From CAYVOV01 sp964453525 (lineage in GTDB: Bacteria; Chloroflexota; Dehalococcoidia; Dehalococcoidales; UBA2162): 64,000 nt of DNA. A program made the translations under genes and the position numbers. Below the pieces are notes generated by a model, which saw only the letters and a list, made by a program, of their open reading frames with translations, was not told the origin of the DNA and searched no databases. Location of the stretch: positions 248,001 to 312,000 of the forward strand of contig CAYVOV010000001.1 of NCBI GenBank assembly GCA_964453525.1, given 5' to 3'. Shown here piece by piece: positions 16,210-23,446 of the stretch; the stretch's first letter is position 1; every line of letters begins with the position of its first letter.

Positions 16210-17177
16210 TCGTTTTCCTCAACATGTACCCTTTCCCATCTATCACAGCGCCCTCCCCAACGGGCAAGGACGGTACCGTTATTTGAAATCTGAGCTATTT
16301 CGCAGAGATTGGCACAGGCTTCACATTCAAAAGAGGAGGTCTTGTACTCTATTTCGCTTACGCCGAAACCCTTGAAATTACTCCTTTTATTATCGACCAT
16401 TTCCTCACGGACAAGCAAGGCGGCCCCGATTGCTCCCATAACCTCATGGTGAGGCGGGACGATAATCTCTGTTTCAAGCTCTTCCTCGAATGCCTTCACG
16501 ATTGCCCGGTTAAAAGCCACTCCACCCTGAAAAACTATCGGTGGCCTGATTTCCTTCCCCAGACCAACGTTATTGATATAGTTCCGGACGAGAGCCTGGC
16601 ACAGTCCGTAGATAATGTCCTCAGTCCTGTGTCCCATCTGCTGCTTATGGACCATATCCGATTCGGCAAAGACGGTACATCTACCGGCGATACGCACCGG
16701 CATCCGGCTGTCCATTGCCCGCTGGCTGAGCTCCTCGATACTCATATTGAGACGCAGTGCCTGGTGGTCAAGAAAGCTGCCGGTACCGGCAGCACAGACC
16801 GTATTCATTCCGAAGTCAACGGCAATCCCATCCCTGATAATAATAATTTTTGAGTCCTGCCCGCCAATCTCAATGACGGTCTGCACCTGCGGGAAATAAT
16901 GAAGGGCGGCGGTCGCATGACTCGTAATCTCGTTTTTCACGAGGTCGGTATTGACAATAACTCCTGCCAGATAGCGGGCGCTGCCTGTGGTCGCCACCCC
17001 GTAGATTTCAGTGTCTTCCGGTAGCCGTTCCCGGATTTCCACCAATCCCCTTTGAACCATCTCGATAGGCTTGCCGCGGGTCGGCAGATAGATATGGGCA
17101 ATAAGCCCATCGTTTCCATCAAGCGCCACCAGCTTGGTAGTTACCGAACCGACATCAATTCCGAGATAGGCTTCCAT
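16206..17177 (-). CDS. BadF/HgdC-type CoA-dehydratase activase
   Basis: A 323-residue ATPase of the acetate/sugar kinase fold that hands single electrons at low potential to a 2-hydroxyacyl-CoA dehydratase or related reductase. It shows YLGIDVGSVTTKLVALD (phosphate 1), IGGQDSKII (phosphate 2), and the two cluster cysteines Cys128 (NTVCAAGTG) and Cys167 (AGRCTVF), which match the bridging [4Fe-4S] ligands of HgdC. An extra C-terminal part adds four cysteines (CEACANLCEI and GGRCDRW), enough for a second cluster. AAGGAG stands 5 nt before ATG 17177. The partner proteins are the two genes just upstream. Confidence 0.88.
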   Translation of the reverse strand: MEAYLGIDVGSVTTKLVALDGNDGLIAHIYLPTRGKPIEMVQRGLVEIRERLPEDTEIYGVATTGSARYLAGVIVNTDLVKNEITSHATAALHYFPQVQTVIEIGGQDSKIIIIRDGIAVDFGMNTVCAAGTGSFLDHQALRLNMSIEELSQRAMDSRMPVRIAGRCTVFAESDMVHKQQMGHRTEDIIYGLCQALVRNYINNVGLGKEIRPPIVFQGGVAFNRAIVKAFEEELETEIIVPPHHEVMGAIGAALLVREEMVDNKRSNFKGFGVSEIEYKTSSFECEACANLCEIAQISNNGTVLARWGGRCDRWERVHVEENE

Positions 17178-17186
17178 AAGTACTCC

Positions 17187-18287
17187 TTATACGGCTATTT
17201 CCCGTTTACTCTGATTGCCCAACCGCCGCTTGCGTTCAAGCAGGTCAACGAAGGCTTCCAGCCTGGTCAGCATACCGGTCTTTGTAATCTGTTCATCACA
17301 GATTATTGTCAGCACCGGAATATTCTCCTTAGTTTTCGGCATAATGTTTTGAGCAATTATCTCCGGCATACAGGTGAAGGGTGCCAGGTGCACGAGTCCA
17401 TCATACTCCCCGCTGTGAAGGACCTTCTCCCCAATCGATTCCCAGCCATCGCCACCGATATCCCGCTTCAGGTAGGGCAAAGCCGCCCGGTGAATCCTCT
17501 CTTTTTCGTCGACGCCCAGTGGATTAAGAAACATGGTAAATTTTGTCCACTCTGAAGTAAAGGTTGTTCTTCTTACCTCGACACCGAGTTTCCCCAGTTC
17601 ACTCTCGACATCGAGATTGGAGAACGGCTCCAGCAATACGTAGAACTCCCCGGTTACTCCCACGATAAGCGGATTAGCCTCAGAGTCTCTGGCAACCTGA
17701 TTGAGCAAGCGCGTATAGTCCGCCTCAACTTTCTTCATGGTATGAGAATTATCCGCCTCTTTTATTGCTTCGATAGCGCTTGCGTAAAGCCGGTTGGCCG
17801 TTCCTTTAACCATCTCCACAGCCCGTACTTTCTGCACAATCCGCTCTATTCTGTCCAGGGCGTTCAATTTCTTGATGCCGAAGCGGAAGGCTGTTAAAAT
17901 CTTCGTCCAGGGAGCATCGTTGGCCAGTCGTTTAATTATACCGAGCAAGCCAATAAGCTTTTGCTCCGAAACTCCCATCTGGACCATCTCAATATTATAC
18001 CCCATATCATGAAGGATTTGTTCCTGTATCCTGGCGTAGTAACCCAGACGGCAGGTGCCGTAGCCGCCGGGCATGACCAGGGTATCTGCGCCAAGCTCGG
18101 CAACTTCAATCAGGTTGCCTAAAGTCAGTTTAAAGGGAATACAGAGTCCTTCGGGAGAATGCTTTACAGCCAGCGAAAGGGTACGCTGAGTAACTGGTGG
18201 CGGGGCGATATACTCTACATCAAGCCTCTGAAAGAGCGCCTCCAGAGCGATATATAAATTACCCAGATGGGGTATGGCTATACGCAT
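17187..18287 (-). CDS. Activase-associated HgdB/DUF2229-type protein, part 1
   Basis: A 366-residue protein of the 2-hydroxyglutaryl-CoA dehydratase D-component type. Conserved stretches include MRIAIPHLGNLYIALEALF, SPEGLCIPFKLTLGN, VMPGGYGTCRLGYYA and late HLAPFTCMPEI, giving Cys in CIPFK, TCRLG and FTCMP as possible iron-sulfur ligands. In many bacteria the BadF activase, this part and the DUF2229 part form one fused protein of about 1400 residues; here they are three separate overlapping genes. The reaction catalysed is unknown for the whole group. Confidence 0.78.
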   Translation of the reverse strand: MRIAIPHLGNLYIALEALFQRLDVEYIAPPPVTQRTLSLAVKHSPEGLCIPFKLTLGNLIEVAELGADTLVMPGGYGTCRLGYYARIQEQILHDMGYNIEMVQMGVSEQKLIGLLGIIKRLANDAPWTKILTAFRFGIKKLNALDRIERIVQKVRAVEMVKGTANRLYASAIEAIKEADNSHTMKKVEADYTRLLNQVARDSEANPLIVGVTGEFYVLLEPFSNLDVESELGKLGVEVRRTTFTSEWTKFTMFLNPLGVDEKERIHRAALPYLKRDIGGDGWESIGEKVLHSGEYDGLVHLAPFTCMPEIIAQNIMPKTKENIPVLTIICDEQITKTGMLTRLEAFVDLLERKRRLGNQSKREIAV

Positions 18288-19279
18288 ATTTCCGCCCTTT
18301 TCCTTCTCTGCATCATATCAATAAAAGCTTCCAGCCGGGTAACGATTCCGGCCTCAGCAGTGTGCTCATCCACAGTCAGGCACATGAAGGGTACCGACCC
18401 GAGCCTGGCAGCCTGGCGGCGGACAGCATCCATCATCAACGAATCCGGTCCGCAGCCGAAAGCCATTATTCCGATAACACCGTCAGCTCCGGTTTGCAGA
18501 TAATGACCGCCGGCGCCGACCACTTCTTCTTCATAGGTCCAGTAAGCACCTCCTACCAGTCTGTTTACCGCTGAGTTAAGCTCCATTATCGTAAGCATCT
18601 CCGGAGTGACTACCCGGTTGCCGGCCTGCTTAATCCGCCGGATAATGCGGTGGTTTACGTAGTCATCATAGAGAAGATAGGGGTGTCCGATGAGGGCTAT
18701 CGTTGACCGAGATGAAGATTGTTGCCCTGAATCCACTTTCCGCTCCTTTACCAGTGAAGATAACATTCCCTTCATTACCTCGGGTGGCGTCATTTTCCTG
18801 ACCGGCATAATCTCCCGATAGTTCAGGAAAGCCTGCCAGGCAGCAATACCTGCCTGCCTGAGCTTTACCGGATTCGGGGTAAAGCGCCGCCCCATTTTGT
18901 AAATGGATTTATAAAGCTCGTTTCTCCCTCTATTGATGTCGACATCCACCTCTAAAATCGGAGGAGATTCGGGAATTACAGCCTTTGTCATATCGGGCAG
19001 GCCGAGAAACTTAGAGCAGTTATAGACCCTGTTCTGCACGCTGCGGACCGCCGGGATGAATATGTAATCGCACTCCCCCACCAGCGAAAGAACATGACCG
19101 AGGAAAACCTTCACCGGCAGGCAGGTATCCGCCACAACCCTTGCCGAGCCTTCCGTCAACATTGTCCGGGTCGTTGGCGAGGAAACAACCACCTCAGCGC
19201 CCAGCGCCTCAAAAAATGTCTTCCAGGCAGGAAAATACTGGTAGTAGAGCAGAGCTCTAGGGATGCCGATTTTAATCAT
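18278..19279 (-). CDS. Activase-associated DUF2229-type protein, part 2
   Basis: A 333-residue protein with the DUF2229 start IGIPRALLYYQYFPAWKTFF and the conserved ADTCLPVKVFLGH. Further Cys residues lie in VYNCSK, AFGCGPDS and FMCLTVDE, and the end (TEAGIVTRLEAFIDMMQRR) mirrors the end of the gene downstream (KTGMLTRLEAFVDLLERKR), so the two are ancient relatives. It overlaps the downstream gene by 10 nt and the M20 gene upstream by 4 nt (ATGA). It is probably a subunit of one complex with the activase. Confidence 0.78.
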   Translation of the reverse strand: MIKIGIPRALLYYQYFPAWKTFFEALGAEVVVSSPTTRTMLTEGSARVVADTCLPVKVFLGHVLSLVGECDYIFIPAVRSVQNRVYNCSKFLGLPDMTKAVIPESPPILEVDVDINRGRNELYKSIYKMGRRFTPNPVKLRQAGIAAWQAFLNYREIMPVRKMTPPEVMKGMLSSLVKERKVDSGQQSSSRSTIALIGHPYLLYDDYVNHRIIRRIKQAGNRVVTPEMLTIMELNSAVNRLVGGAYWTYEEEVVGAGGHYLQTGADGVIGIMAFGCGPDSLMMDAVRRQAARLGSVPFMCLTVDEHTAEAGIVTRLEAFIDMMQRRKRAEICV

Positions 19280-20448
19280 CTTTTTTGCTCGAACTCTTCT
19301 TTTACGCTGTTAAGTGTTTCTGAACTGGATAGTAAATCGACCACCGTCATCGCCAGCGCCCCGGCGGCATCGATTGCCCCGTTGAGTCCTCTTTCCGAAG
19401 CGGCAACTTCAGTAAACCGGGGGCTATGAATCTGTACATCTTTGTCAGCTATGGCTACCATAGCATGGATACTCGGCACAAGCTGACTGACGTTTCCCAT
19501 ATCAGTACTGCCAAAGCTATTATCAGAAGCGGAAAGAGAAACAGTACGTCCCAGGGACTGCATATTTTCAGCGTATAGCCGGGCTAAATGCAGGTTATTC
19601 CGCATCGGAGCGTAACGGACATCATCCCATTTATACTGCAACCGGGCGCCGGTAGCTGTAGCGGCCCCGATAAAGCAGTTCAACACTCTCTCTTTAAGCT
19701 CTTCAAGGTAATCGTTTCCCCTGGCGCGAACCAGGAAAGTCCCGGCGCTATGGGCGGGAACAACGTTTACCGCCTCTCCGCCATCGGTTATGATGCCATG
19801 AATCCGGGCAGTACTTCTAATATGCTGACGCAACGAATTAATGGCTGCGAAGGACTGAAGCATAGCCTCTAGGGCATTTACTCCCGCTTCTGGTGAAGCG
19901 GCGGCATGAGCCGCTTTGCCGAAAAATTCAACCTCAATACCGTGAAGAGCCAGAGCCTCGATAACCGCAGAATCGCCGGTCCCGGGATGGACAATCATAG
20001 CTGCATCCAGGTCATTAAAAGCTCCGCTATCAACCATCATTGCTTTGCCGCCGTAAAGCTCCTCAGCCGGGGTACCGATAACAAGAATACTGCCTCCGAA
20101 CCGGTCTACTGCCATTTTTGACGCTACGGCACCGCCAACGGCAGAGGTAGCTATAATATTATGACCGCAGGCATGTCCGAGGTCAGGCAGGGCATCATAT
20201 TCGGCAAGAAGAGCGATAAACGGCTTTTCCGTTCCGTAATTCGCTCTAAAAGCAGTCGGTAACTGGCAGATGCCCCGCTCAACTGAAAAGCCATTTTCTT
20301 CAAGATAGCCGGACAGCAACTCAGCCGCTTTTTCTTCCTCGAAACCAAGCTCGGGATTATCGTGAATTTTTAACGAGATTTCACCGAGCCGATTACGCTG
20401 CGCTTCTACTTCTTTTACGACTAAAGATTTAAACTTCTCTGTTTCCAT
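19276..20448 (-). CDS. M20-family amidohydrolase
   Basis: A 390-residue metal-dependent hydrolase of the aminoacylase/AbgB type, which removes acyl or aminobenzoyl groups from amino acids or small peptides. It shows IHDNPELGFEEEKAA, LLAEYDALPDLGHACGHNI (metal ligands), the catalytic Glu in TPAEELYGG and a dimerisation domain between. ATG 20448 is chosen because GGGGG lies just before it and homology begins there; an open frame upstream to 20691 has no family features. It is the first gene of the eight-gene operon and overlaps the next by ATGA. Confidence 0.85.
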   Translation of the reverse strand: METEKFKSLVVKEVEAQRNRLGEISLKIHDNPELGFEEEKAAELLSGYLEENGFSVERGICQLPTAFRANYGTEKPFIALLAEYDALPDLGHACGHNIIATSAVGGAVASKMAVDRFGGSILVIGTPAEELYGGKAMMVDSGAFNDLDAAMIVHPGTGDSAVIEALALHGIEVEFFGKAAHAAASPEAGVNALEAMLQSFAAINSLRQHIRSTARIHGIITDGGEAVNVVPAHSAGTFLVRARGNDYLEELKERVLNCFIGAATATGARLQYKWDDVRYAPMRNNLHLARLYAENMQSLGRTVSLSASDNSFGSTDMGNVSQLVPSIHAMVAIADKDVQIHSPRFTEVAASERGLNGAIDAAGALAMTVVDLLSSSETLNSVKEEFEQKR

Positions 20449-20478
20449 GTCCCCCTGATGAACAGGCAAATTGATTTC

Positions 20479-20507
20479 ATTATAGCCCAATAGCATCGGG
20501 ATTTCTA
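20479..20507 (-). promoter_or_regulatory. Likely promoter of the M20-to-trxB operon
   Basis: On the minus strand TAGAAA (20502-20507), 17 nt and a perfect TATAAT (20479-20484), 30 nt before the ATG of the M20 gene. This would drive eight overlapping genes down to trxB. Confidence 0.55.
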
Positions 20508-20593
20508 GGTCAGGACACCGGCATTCCTCTTTGTTTTCCGGTTGACGTATTACCTGTGTCGGAGTATTTTGTAGCTGAACCAAGGAATTGCCG

Positions 20594-21457
20594 GTGGAAG
20601 TATTCAGTTTATTGAAGAAAAGGCTCTGGGGAATCGCCGGGGCCGTTATACTGCTGGTGGTGATACTGCTGGCCGCCTTCTCCCCTCTCATTGCCCCTTA
20701 CCACTATAACGAAATAGATATTCAACACCGGATGGGATCCCCCGGCAGTGAATACCTCCTGGGTACTGACCAGCTTGGCCGGGACTTGTTCAGCCGGCTG
20801 CTCTACGGCTCCCGTCCCTACGCTGGAACGGGCCTGATAGCTACCGGCAGTGCCATAGTTCTCGGTCTTATTCTGGGATTTTCCTTTAGGAAGTCCGGAA
20901 GCAGGCTGGAGGCCGCTCCGGGGATAGTTTTATTTTCGCTTGCGGCCATTGCCGGGCTTATTGTACTGGTCAATCTGGGCGTTTTTATATTACGGTTCCT
21001 GCCTTTCCGTTTTATCACAATGGCATTAACTTTTATCGGGCATGGGATTGAAGAGACAGGTCTGGTTATGGTGATTACCGGTCTTCTGATATCCCTGATA
21101 CTTTTGCCGTCGAGCTATTTATTTATGCGAAAGGCTTTCAGACAGGACACTTCCAGGCAGAGTCTTTTTTCGCTCTCATCAATCATAACCGTCTACGCGG
21201 GAGTCGGTACGGGGCTTGCAGTACTGATTCTCGCCTCGATGGGTTTTCTTGGCTTCGGTATCCCTCCTCCGCTCCCTGAATGGGGCCATATGTTGAGCAG
21301 TTTTGGACTGCAATATTCTAATGAAGCTCCGTGGATGGCGGCTGCCCCGGCTATCGCTTTGGCCGTGACGGTGTTGGGGCTGGTCATTTTTGCCCCGGCC
21401 GTGTGGGAAATTTGGCTCCCGCGTCCGGCCGGTGCTGCCGACCGTCACCAAACATAA
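20594..21457 (+). CDS. Divergent DppC-like ABC permease, orphan
   Basis: A membrane protein of 287 residues that is recognisable as a peptide/nickel-type permease (DppC) at both ends. The N-terminus has YLLGTDQLGRDLFSRLLYGS, and the C-terminus has GFLGFGIPPPLPEWGHMLSS and APWMAAAPAIALAVTVLGL. The middle differs: the cytoplasmic EAA loop that contacts the ATPase, expected about 45-50 residues before GFLGFG, is not visible. Two extra hydrophobic stretches (near residues 100-165) fill the region. No DppB, ATPase or binding protein is nearby. GTG 20594 is chosen because AAGGA lies 7 nt upstream; TTG 20588 is also possible. It may be a repurposed or decaying permease. Confidence 0.7.
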   Translation: MEVFSLLKKRLWGIAGAVILLVVILLAAFSPLIAPYHYNEIDIQHRMGSPGSEYLLGTDQLGRDLFSRLLYGSRPYAGTGLIATGSAIVLGLILGFSFRKSGSRLEAAPGIVLFSLAAIAGLIVLVNLGVFILRFLPFRFITMALTFIGHGIEETGLVMVITGLLISLILLPSSYLFMRKAFRQDTSRQSLFSLSSIITVYAGVGTGLAVLILASMGFLGFGIPPPLPEWGHMLSSFGLQYSNEAPWMAAAPAIALAVTVLGLVIFAPAVWEIWLPRPAGAADRHQT

Positions 21458-21469
21458 GTAAAGGGCGGC

Positions 21470-21498
21470 TTGCAATTTATGCCCCTTTGTGCTATGCT
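21470..21498 (+). promoter_or_regulatory. Promoter of the nusA operon
   Basis: TTGCAA (21470-21475), a 17-nt spacer and TATGCT (21493-21498). Transcription would begin near 21505, ten bases before the terminator hairpin at 21515. Confidence 0.6.
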
Positions 21499-21514
21499 TA
21501 TAGTGAACTATTCG

Positions 21515-21537
21515 AGTGGGGTTGTTCCCACTTTTTT
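21515..21537 (+). terminator. Terminator hairpin in the nusA leader
   Basis: AGTGGG-GTTGTT-CCCACT followed by a run of T residues. It lies 58 nt after the permease stop and 38 nt before the nusA start. It either ends the permease transcript or, because a promoter lies just before it, acts as an attenuator of nusA. Confidence 0.75.
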
Positions 21538-21575
21538 ATTATAAAAGAAAATATATAATTGGAGGTTTAACCGGG

Positions 21576-23030
21576 GTGAAGAGTGATTTTTTACTTGCAA
21601 TCACACAAATCTCGGCTGAGAAAAACCTGCCCAGTGAAGTGGTCCTTTCTGCGGTCGAGGCGGCACTGGTATCAGCTTACAGGAAGGATAACTTCTCTCC
21701 GAATCAGAATATCTCGGTGAAGATAAATCCTACCAGTGGTAAGGTCCAGGTGTGGGCTGAAAAGACTGTCGTCAAAAAACCGACGGATATCACAAGTGAA
21801 ATATCACTGGAAGAGGCACGACTGATAAATCCTGATGTGGAACTGGAAGAGACGGTTATGGTGGAAGCCACTCCGCGTAACGCCGGGCGGATTGCCGCTC
21901 AGACGGCAAAACAGGTTATTCTACAGCGCCTTCATGAAGCGGAACACAGCGCCATATTCGAAGAATACGCTGGCAGAGAGAGTGACATCGTCACCGGATT
22001 GATACAGCGTATCGAACAAAGACAAATCTTTGTCGACCTCGGCCGTACCGAGGCGATACTACCTGCGGCTGAGCAGGCGCCAGGCGAGAGATACCGGGTA
22101 GGCCAGAGACTTAAGGTCATAATTCTGGAAGTAGTCCGGACAAATAAAGGTCCGCGGGTAATACTGTCACGGTCGCACCCTGATTTACTTCGCCGGCTCT
22201 TTGAGATGGAAGTTCCGGAAATTTATAACGGCACTGTCGAATTGAAATCGGTCGCCCGGGAAGCCGGCTATCGCAGCAAAGTAGCCGTAGCGGCGAAGCA
22301 GGATGGAATCGACCCGGTCGGTTGCTGCGTCGGTTTACGCGGTATCAGAATACAGAATATCGTCAATGAGCTAAATGGCGAAAAGATAGACGTCGTAATG
22401 TGGAGTCCAGATGATTCCGTTTTTGTCGCCAATGCTTTAAGTCCCGCCCAGATAACAAGTGTCGAACTTGATGAGCAGGAAGGGGTAGCTGTCGTCGTGG
22501 TTCCTGACAGGCAGCTATCATTAGCCATTGGTAAAGAAGGACAGAATGTGAGACTGGCCGCCAAACTCACCGGATGGCGAATTGACATTAAGAGCGCCTC
22601 GGCAGCAGAAGCAGAAAAAGCTGAAAAAGAAAGACTGGAAGCAGAAAAGGCTGAAGCTGAAGCAGCAGAAGCCCCCGAAGAGGTCGAAGAAGAGATTGGC
22701 GAAGAAGTTCCCGCTGAGATACTTGATGTCCTGGAACCTGAATTAGCTCCCGAAGAGGGAGAAGAGGAAGTGGAGGAAGAACCCGTCTCCGTTCTTGATT
22801 CGGCACTCGTTTCTCCGGAAGCCTCATTGGAGACAAAAGAAACAGAAAAACCTAAACTTCGTTTTGCTGAAGATATCCTGATGGCGGCGCCGGTAAAACC
22901 ACAGTCAAAATCAAAAAAGAAGAAAAAGAAAGGCTCTAAGGATAGAGATATTGAAGACGGGAGAGGTAGGGGCAGGAAAATACGCCATGATGATATGGAT
23001 ATAGATTTCGGTGACGAGGATGAGTATTAG
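21576..23030 (+). CDS. nusA: Transcription factor NusA with a long charged tail
   Basis: A 484-residue RNA polymerase pausing/termination factor. In order: the N-terminal polymerase-binding domain (LLAITQISAEKNLPSEVV), S1 domain (IVTGLIQRIEQRQIFVDLG), KH1 (DPVGCCVGLRGIRIQNIVNE) and KH2 (LAIGKEGQNVRLAAKLTGW). From about residue 345 an unusual low-complexity tail begins, first acidic and Ala-rich (KAEAEAAEAPEEVEEE), then a Lys block, then an acidic end. GTG 21576 is chosen because GGAGG lies 10 nt upstream and homology begins there. It leads the operon nusA-ylxR-infB-rbfA. Confidence 0.96.
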   Translation: MKSDFLLAITQISAEKNLPSEVVLSAVEAALVSAYRKDNFSPNQNISVKINPTSGKVQVWAEKTVVKKPTDITSEISLEEARLINPDVELEETVMVEATPRNAGRIAAQTAKQVILQRLHEAEHSAIFEEYAGRESDIVTGLIQRIEQRQIFVDLGRTEAILPAAEQAPGERYRVGQRLKVIILEVVRTNKGPRVILSRSHPDLLRRLFEMEVPEIYNGTVELKSVAREAGYRSKVAVAAKQDGIDPVGCCVGLRGIRIQNIVNELNGEKIDVVMWSPDDSVFVANALSPAQITSVELDEQEGVAVVVVPDRQLSLAIGKEGQNVRLAAKLTGWRIDIKSASAAEAEKAEKERLEAEKAEAEAAEAPEEVEEEIGEEVPAEILDVLEPELAPEEGEEEVEEEPVSVLDSALVSPEASLETKETEKPKLRFAEDILMAAPVKPQSKSKKKKKKGSKDRDIEDGRGRGRKIRHDDMDIDFGDEDEY

Positions 23031-23322
23031 CCGGCAGAGAATCAAGCCTATACCGCAGCGGACCTGCATTGCCTGTCGCAAGGTAAGAGCAAAACAGGAA
23101 CTGGTCCGTCTGGTACGCATTCCCGATAGTGGCGTAGAGGTGGACGCAACCGGCAAGAGGGCCGGGCGGGGCGCTTATTTATGCAGGTTACCGGAGTGCT
23201 GGGAAACCGGATTGAAAGGCAACCGGTTAGAGTATACTTTAAAGACAACGATTACACAGGAAAATCAGGAGCAGCTTATTAAGTTCGGGCAGGAACTTGC
23301 CAGTAATGGTATCCGGAAGTAA
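23011..23322 (+). CDS. ylxR: YlxR (DUF448) RNA-binding protein
   Basis: A basic protein of about 100 residues with the family signature RTCIACRKV, the strand LVRLVR and GRGAYLC, plus a second Cys pair in CRLPECWE. The family binds RNA and has been linked to nucleoid and RNase P functions in other bacteria. It overlaps the nusA 3' end by 20 nt; an ATG at 23020 is a good alternative start. The place between nusA and infB is the classic one. Confidence 0.92.
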   Translation: MTRMSISRQRIKPIPQRTCIACRKVRAKQELVRLVRIPDSGVEVDATGKRAGRGAYLCRLPECWETGLKGNRLEYTLKTTITQENQEQLIKFGQELASNGIRK

Positions 23323-23446
23323 ACCAGCCAGTTATAACAGGTCACAGTTAAATAGCTTTTTAAAAACGCCACCCGGCAACTAACGTATCGAGTATTCAAG
23401 GGAACGGTCGAATGGCTTGACTGAAGATATCAAGAGGAGCAGGCTA

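Noticed and set aside
20449..20691. An N-terminal extension of the M20 gene
   Set aside because: The extra 81 residues show no family similarity, and a promoter with a ribosome site supports ATG 20448.
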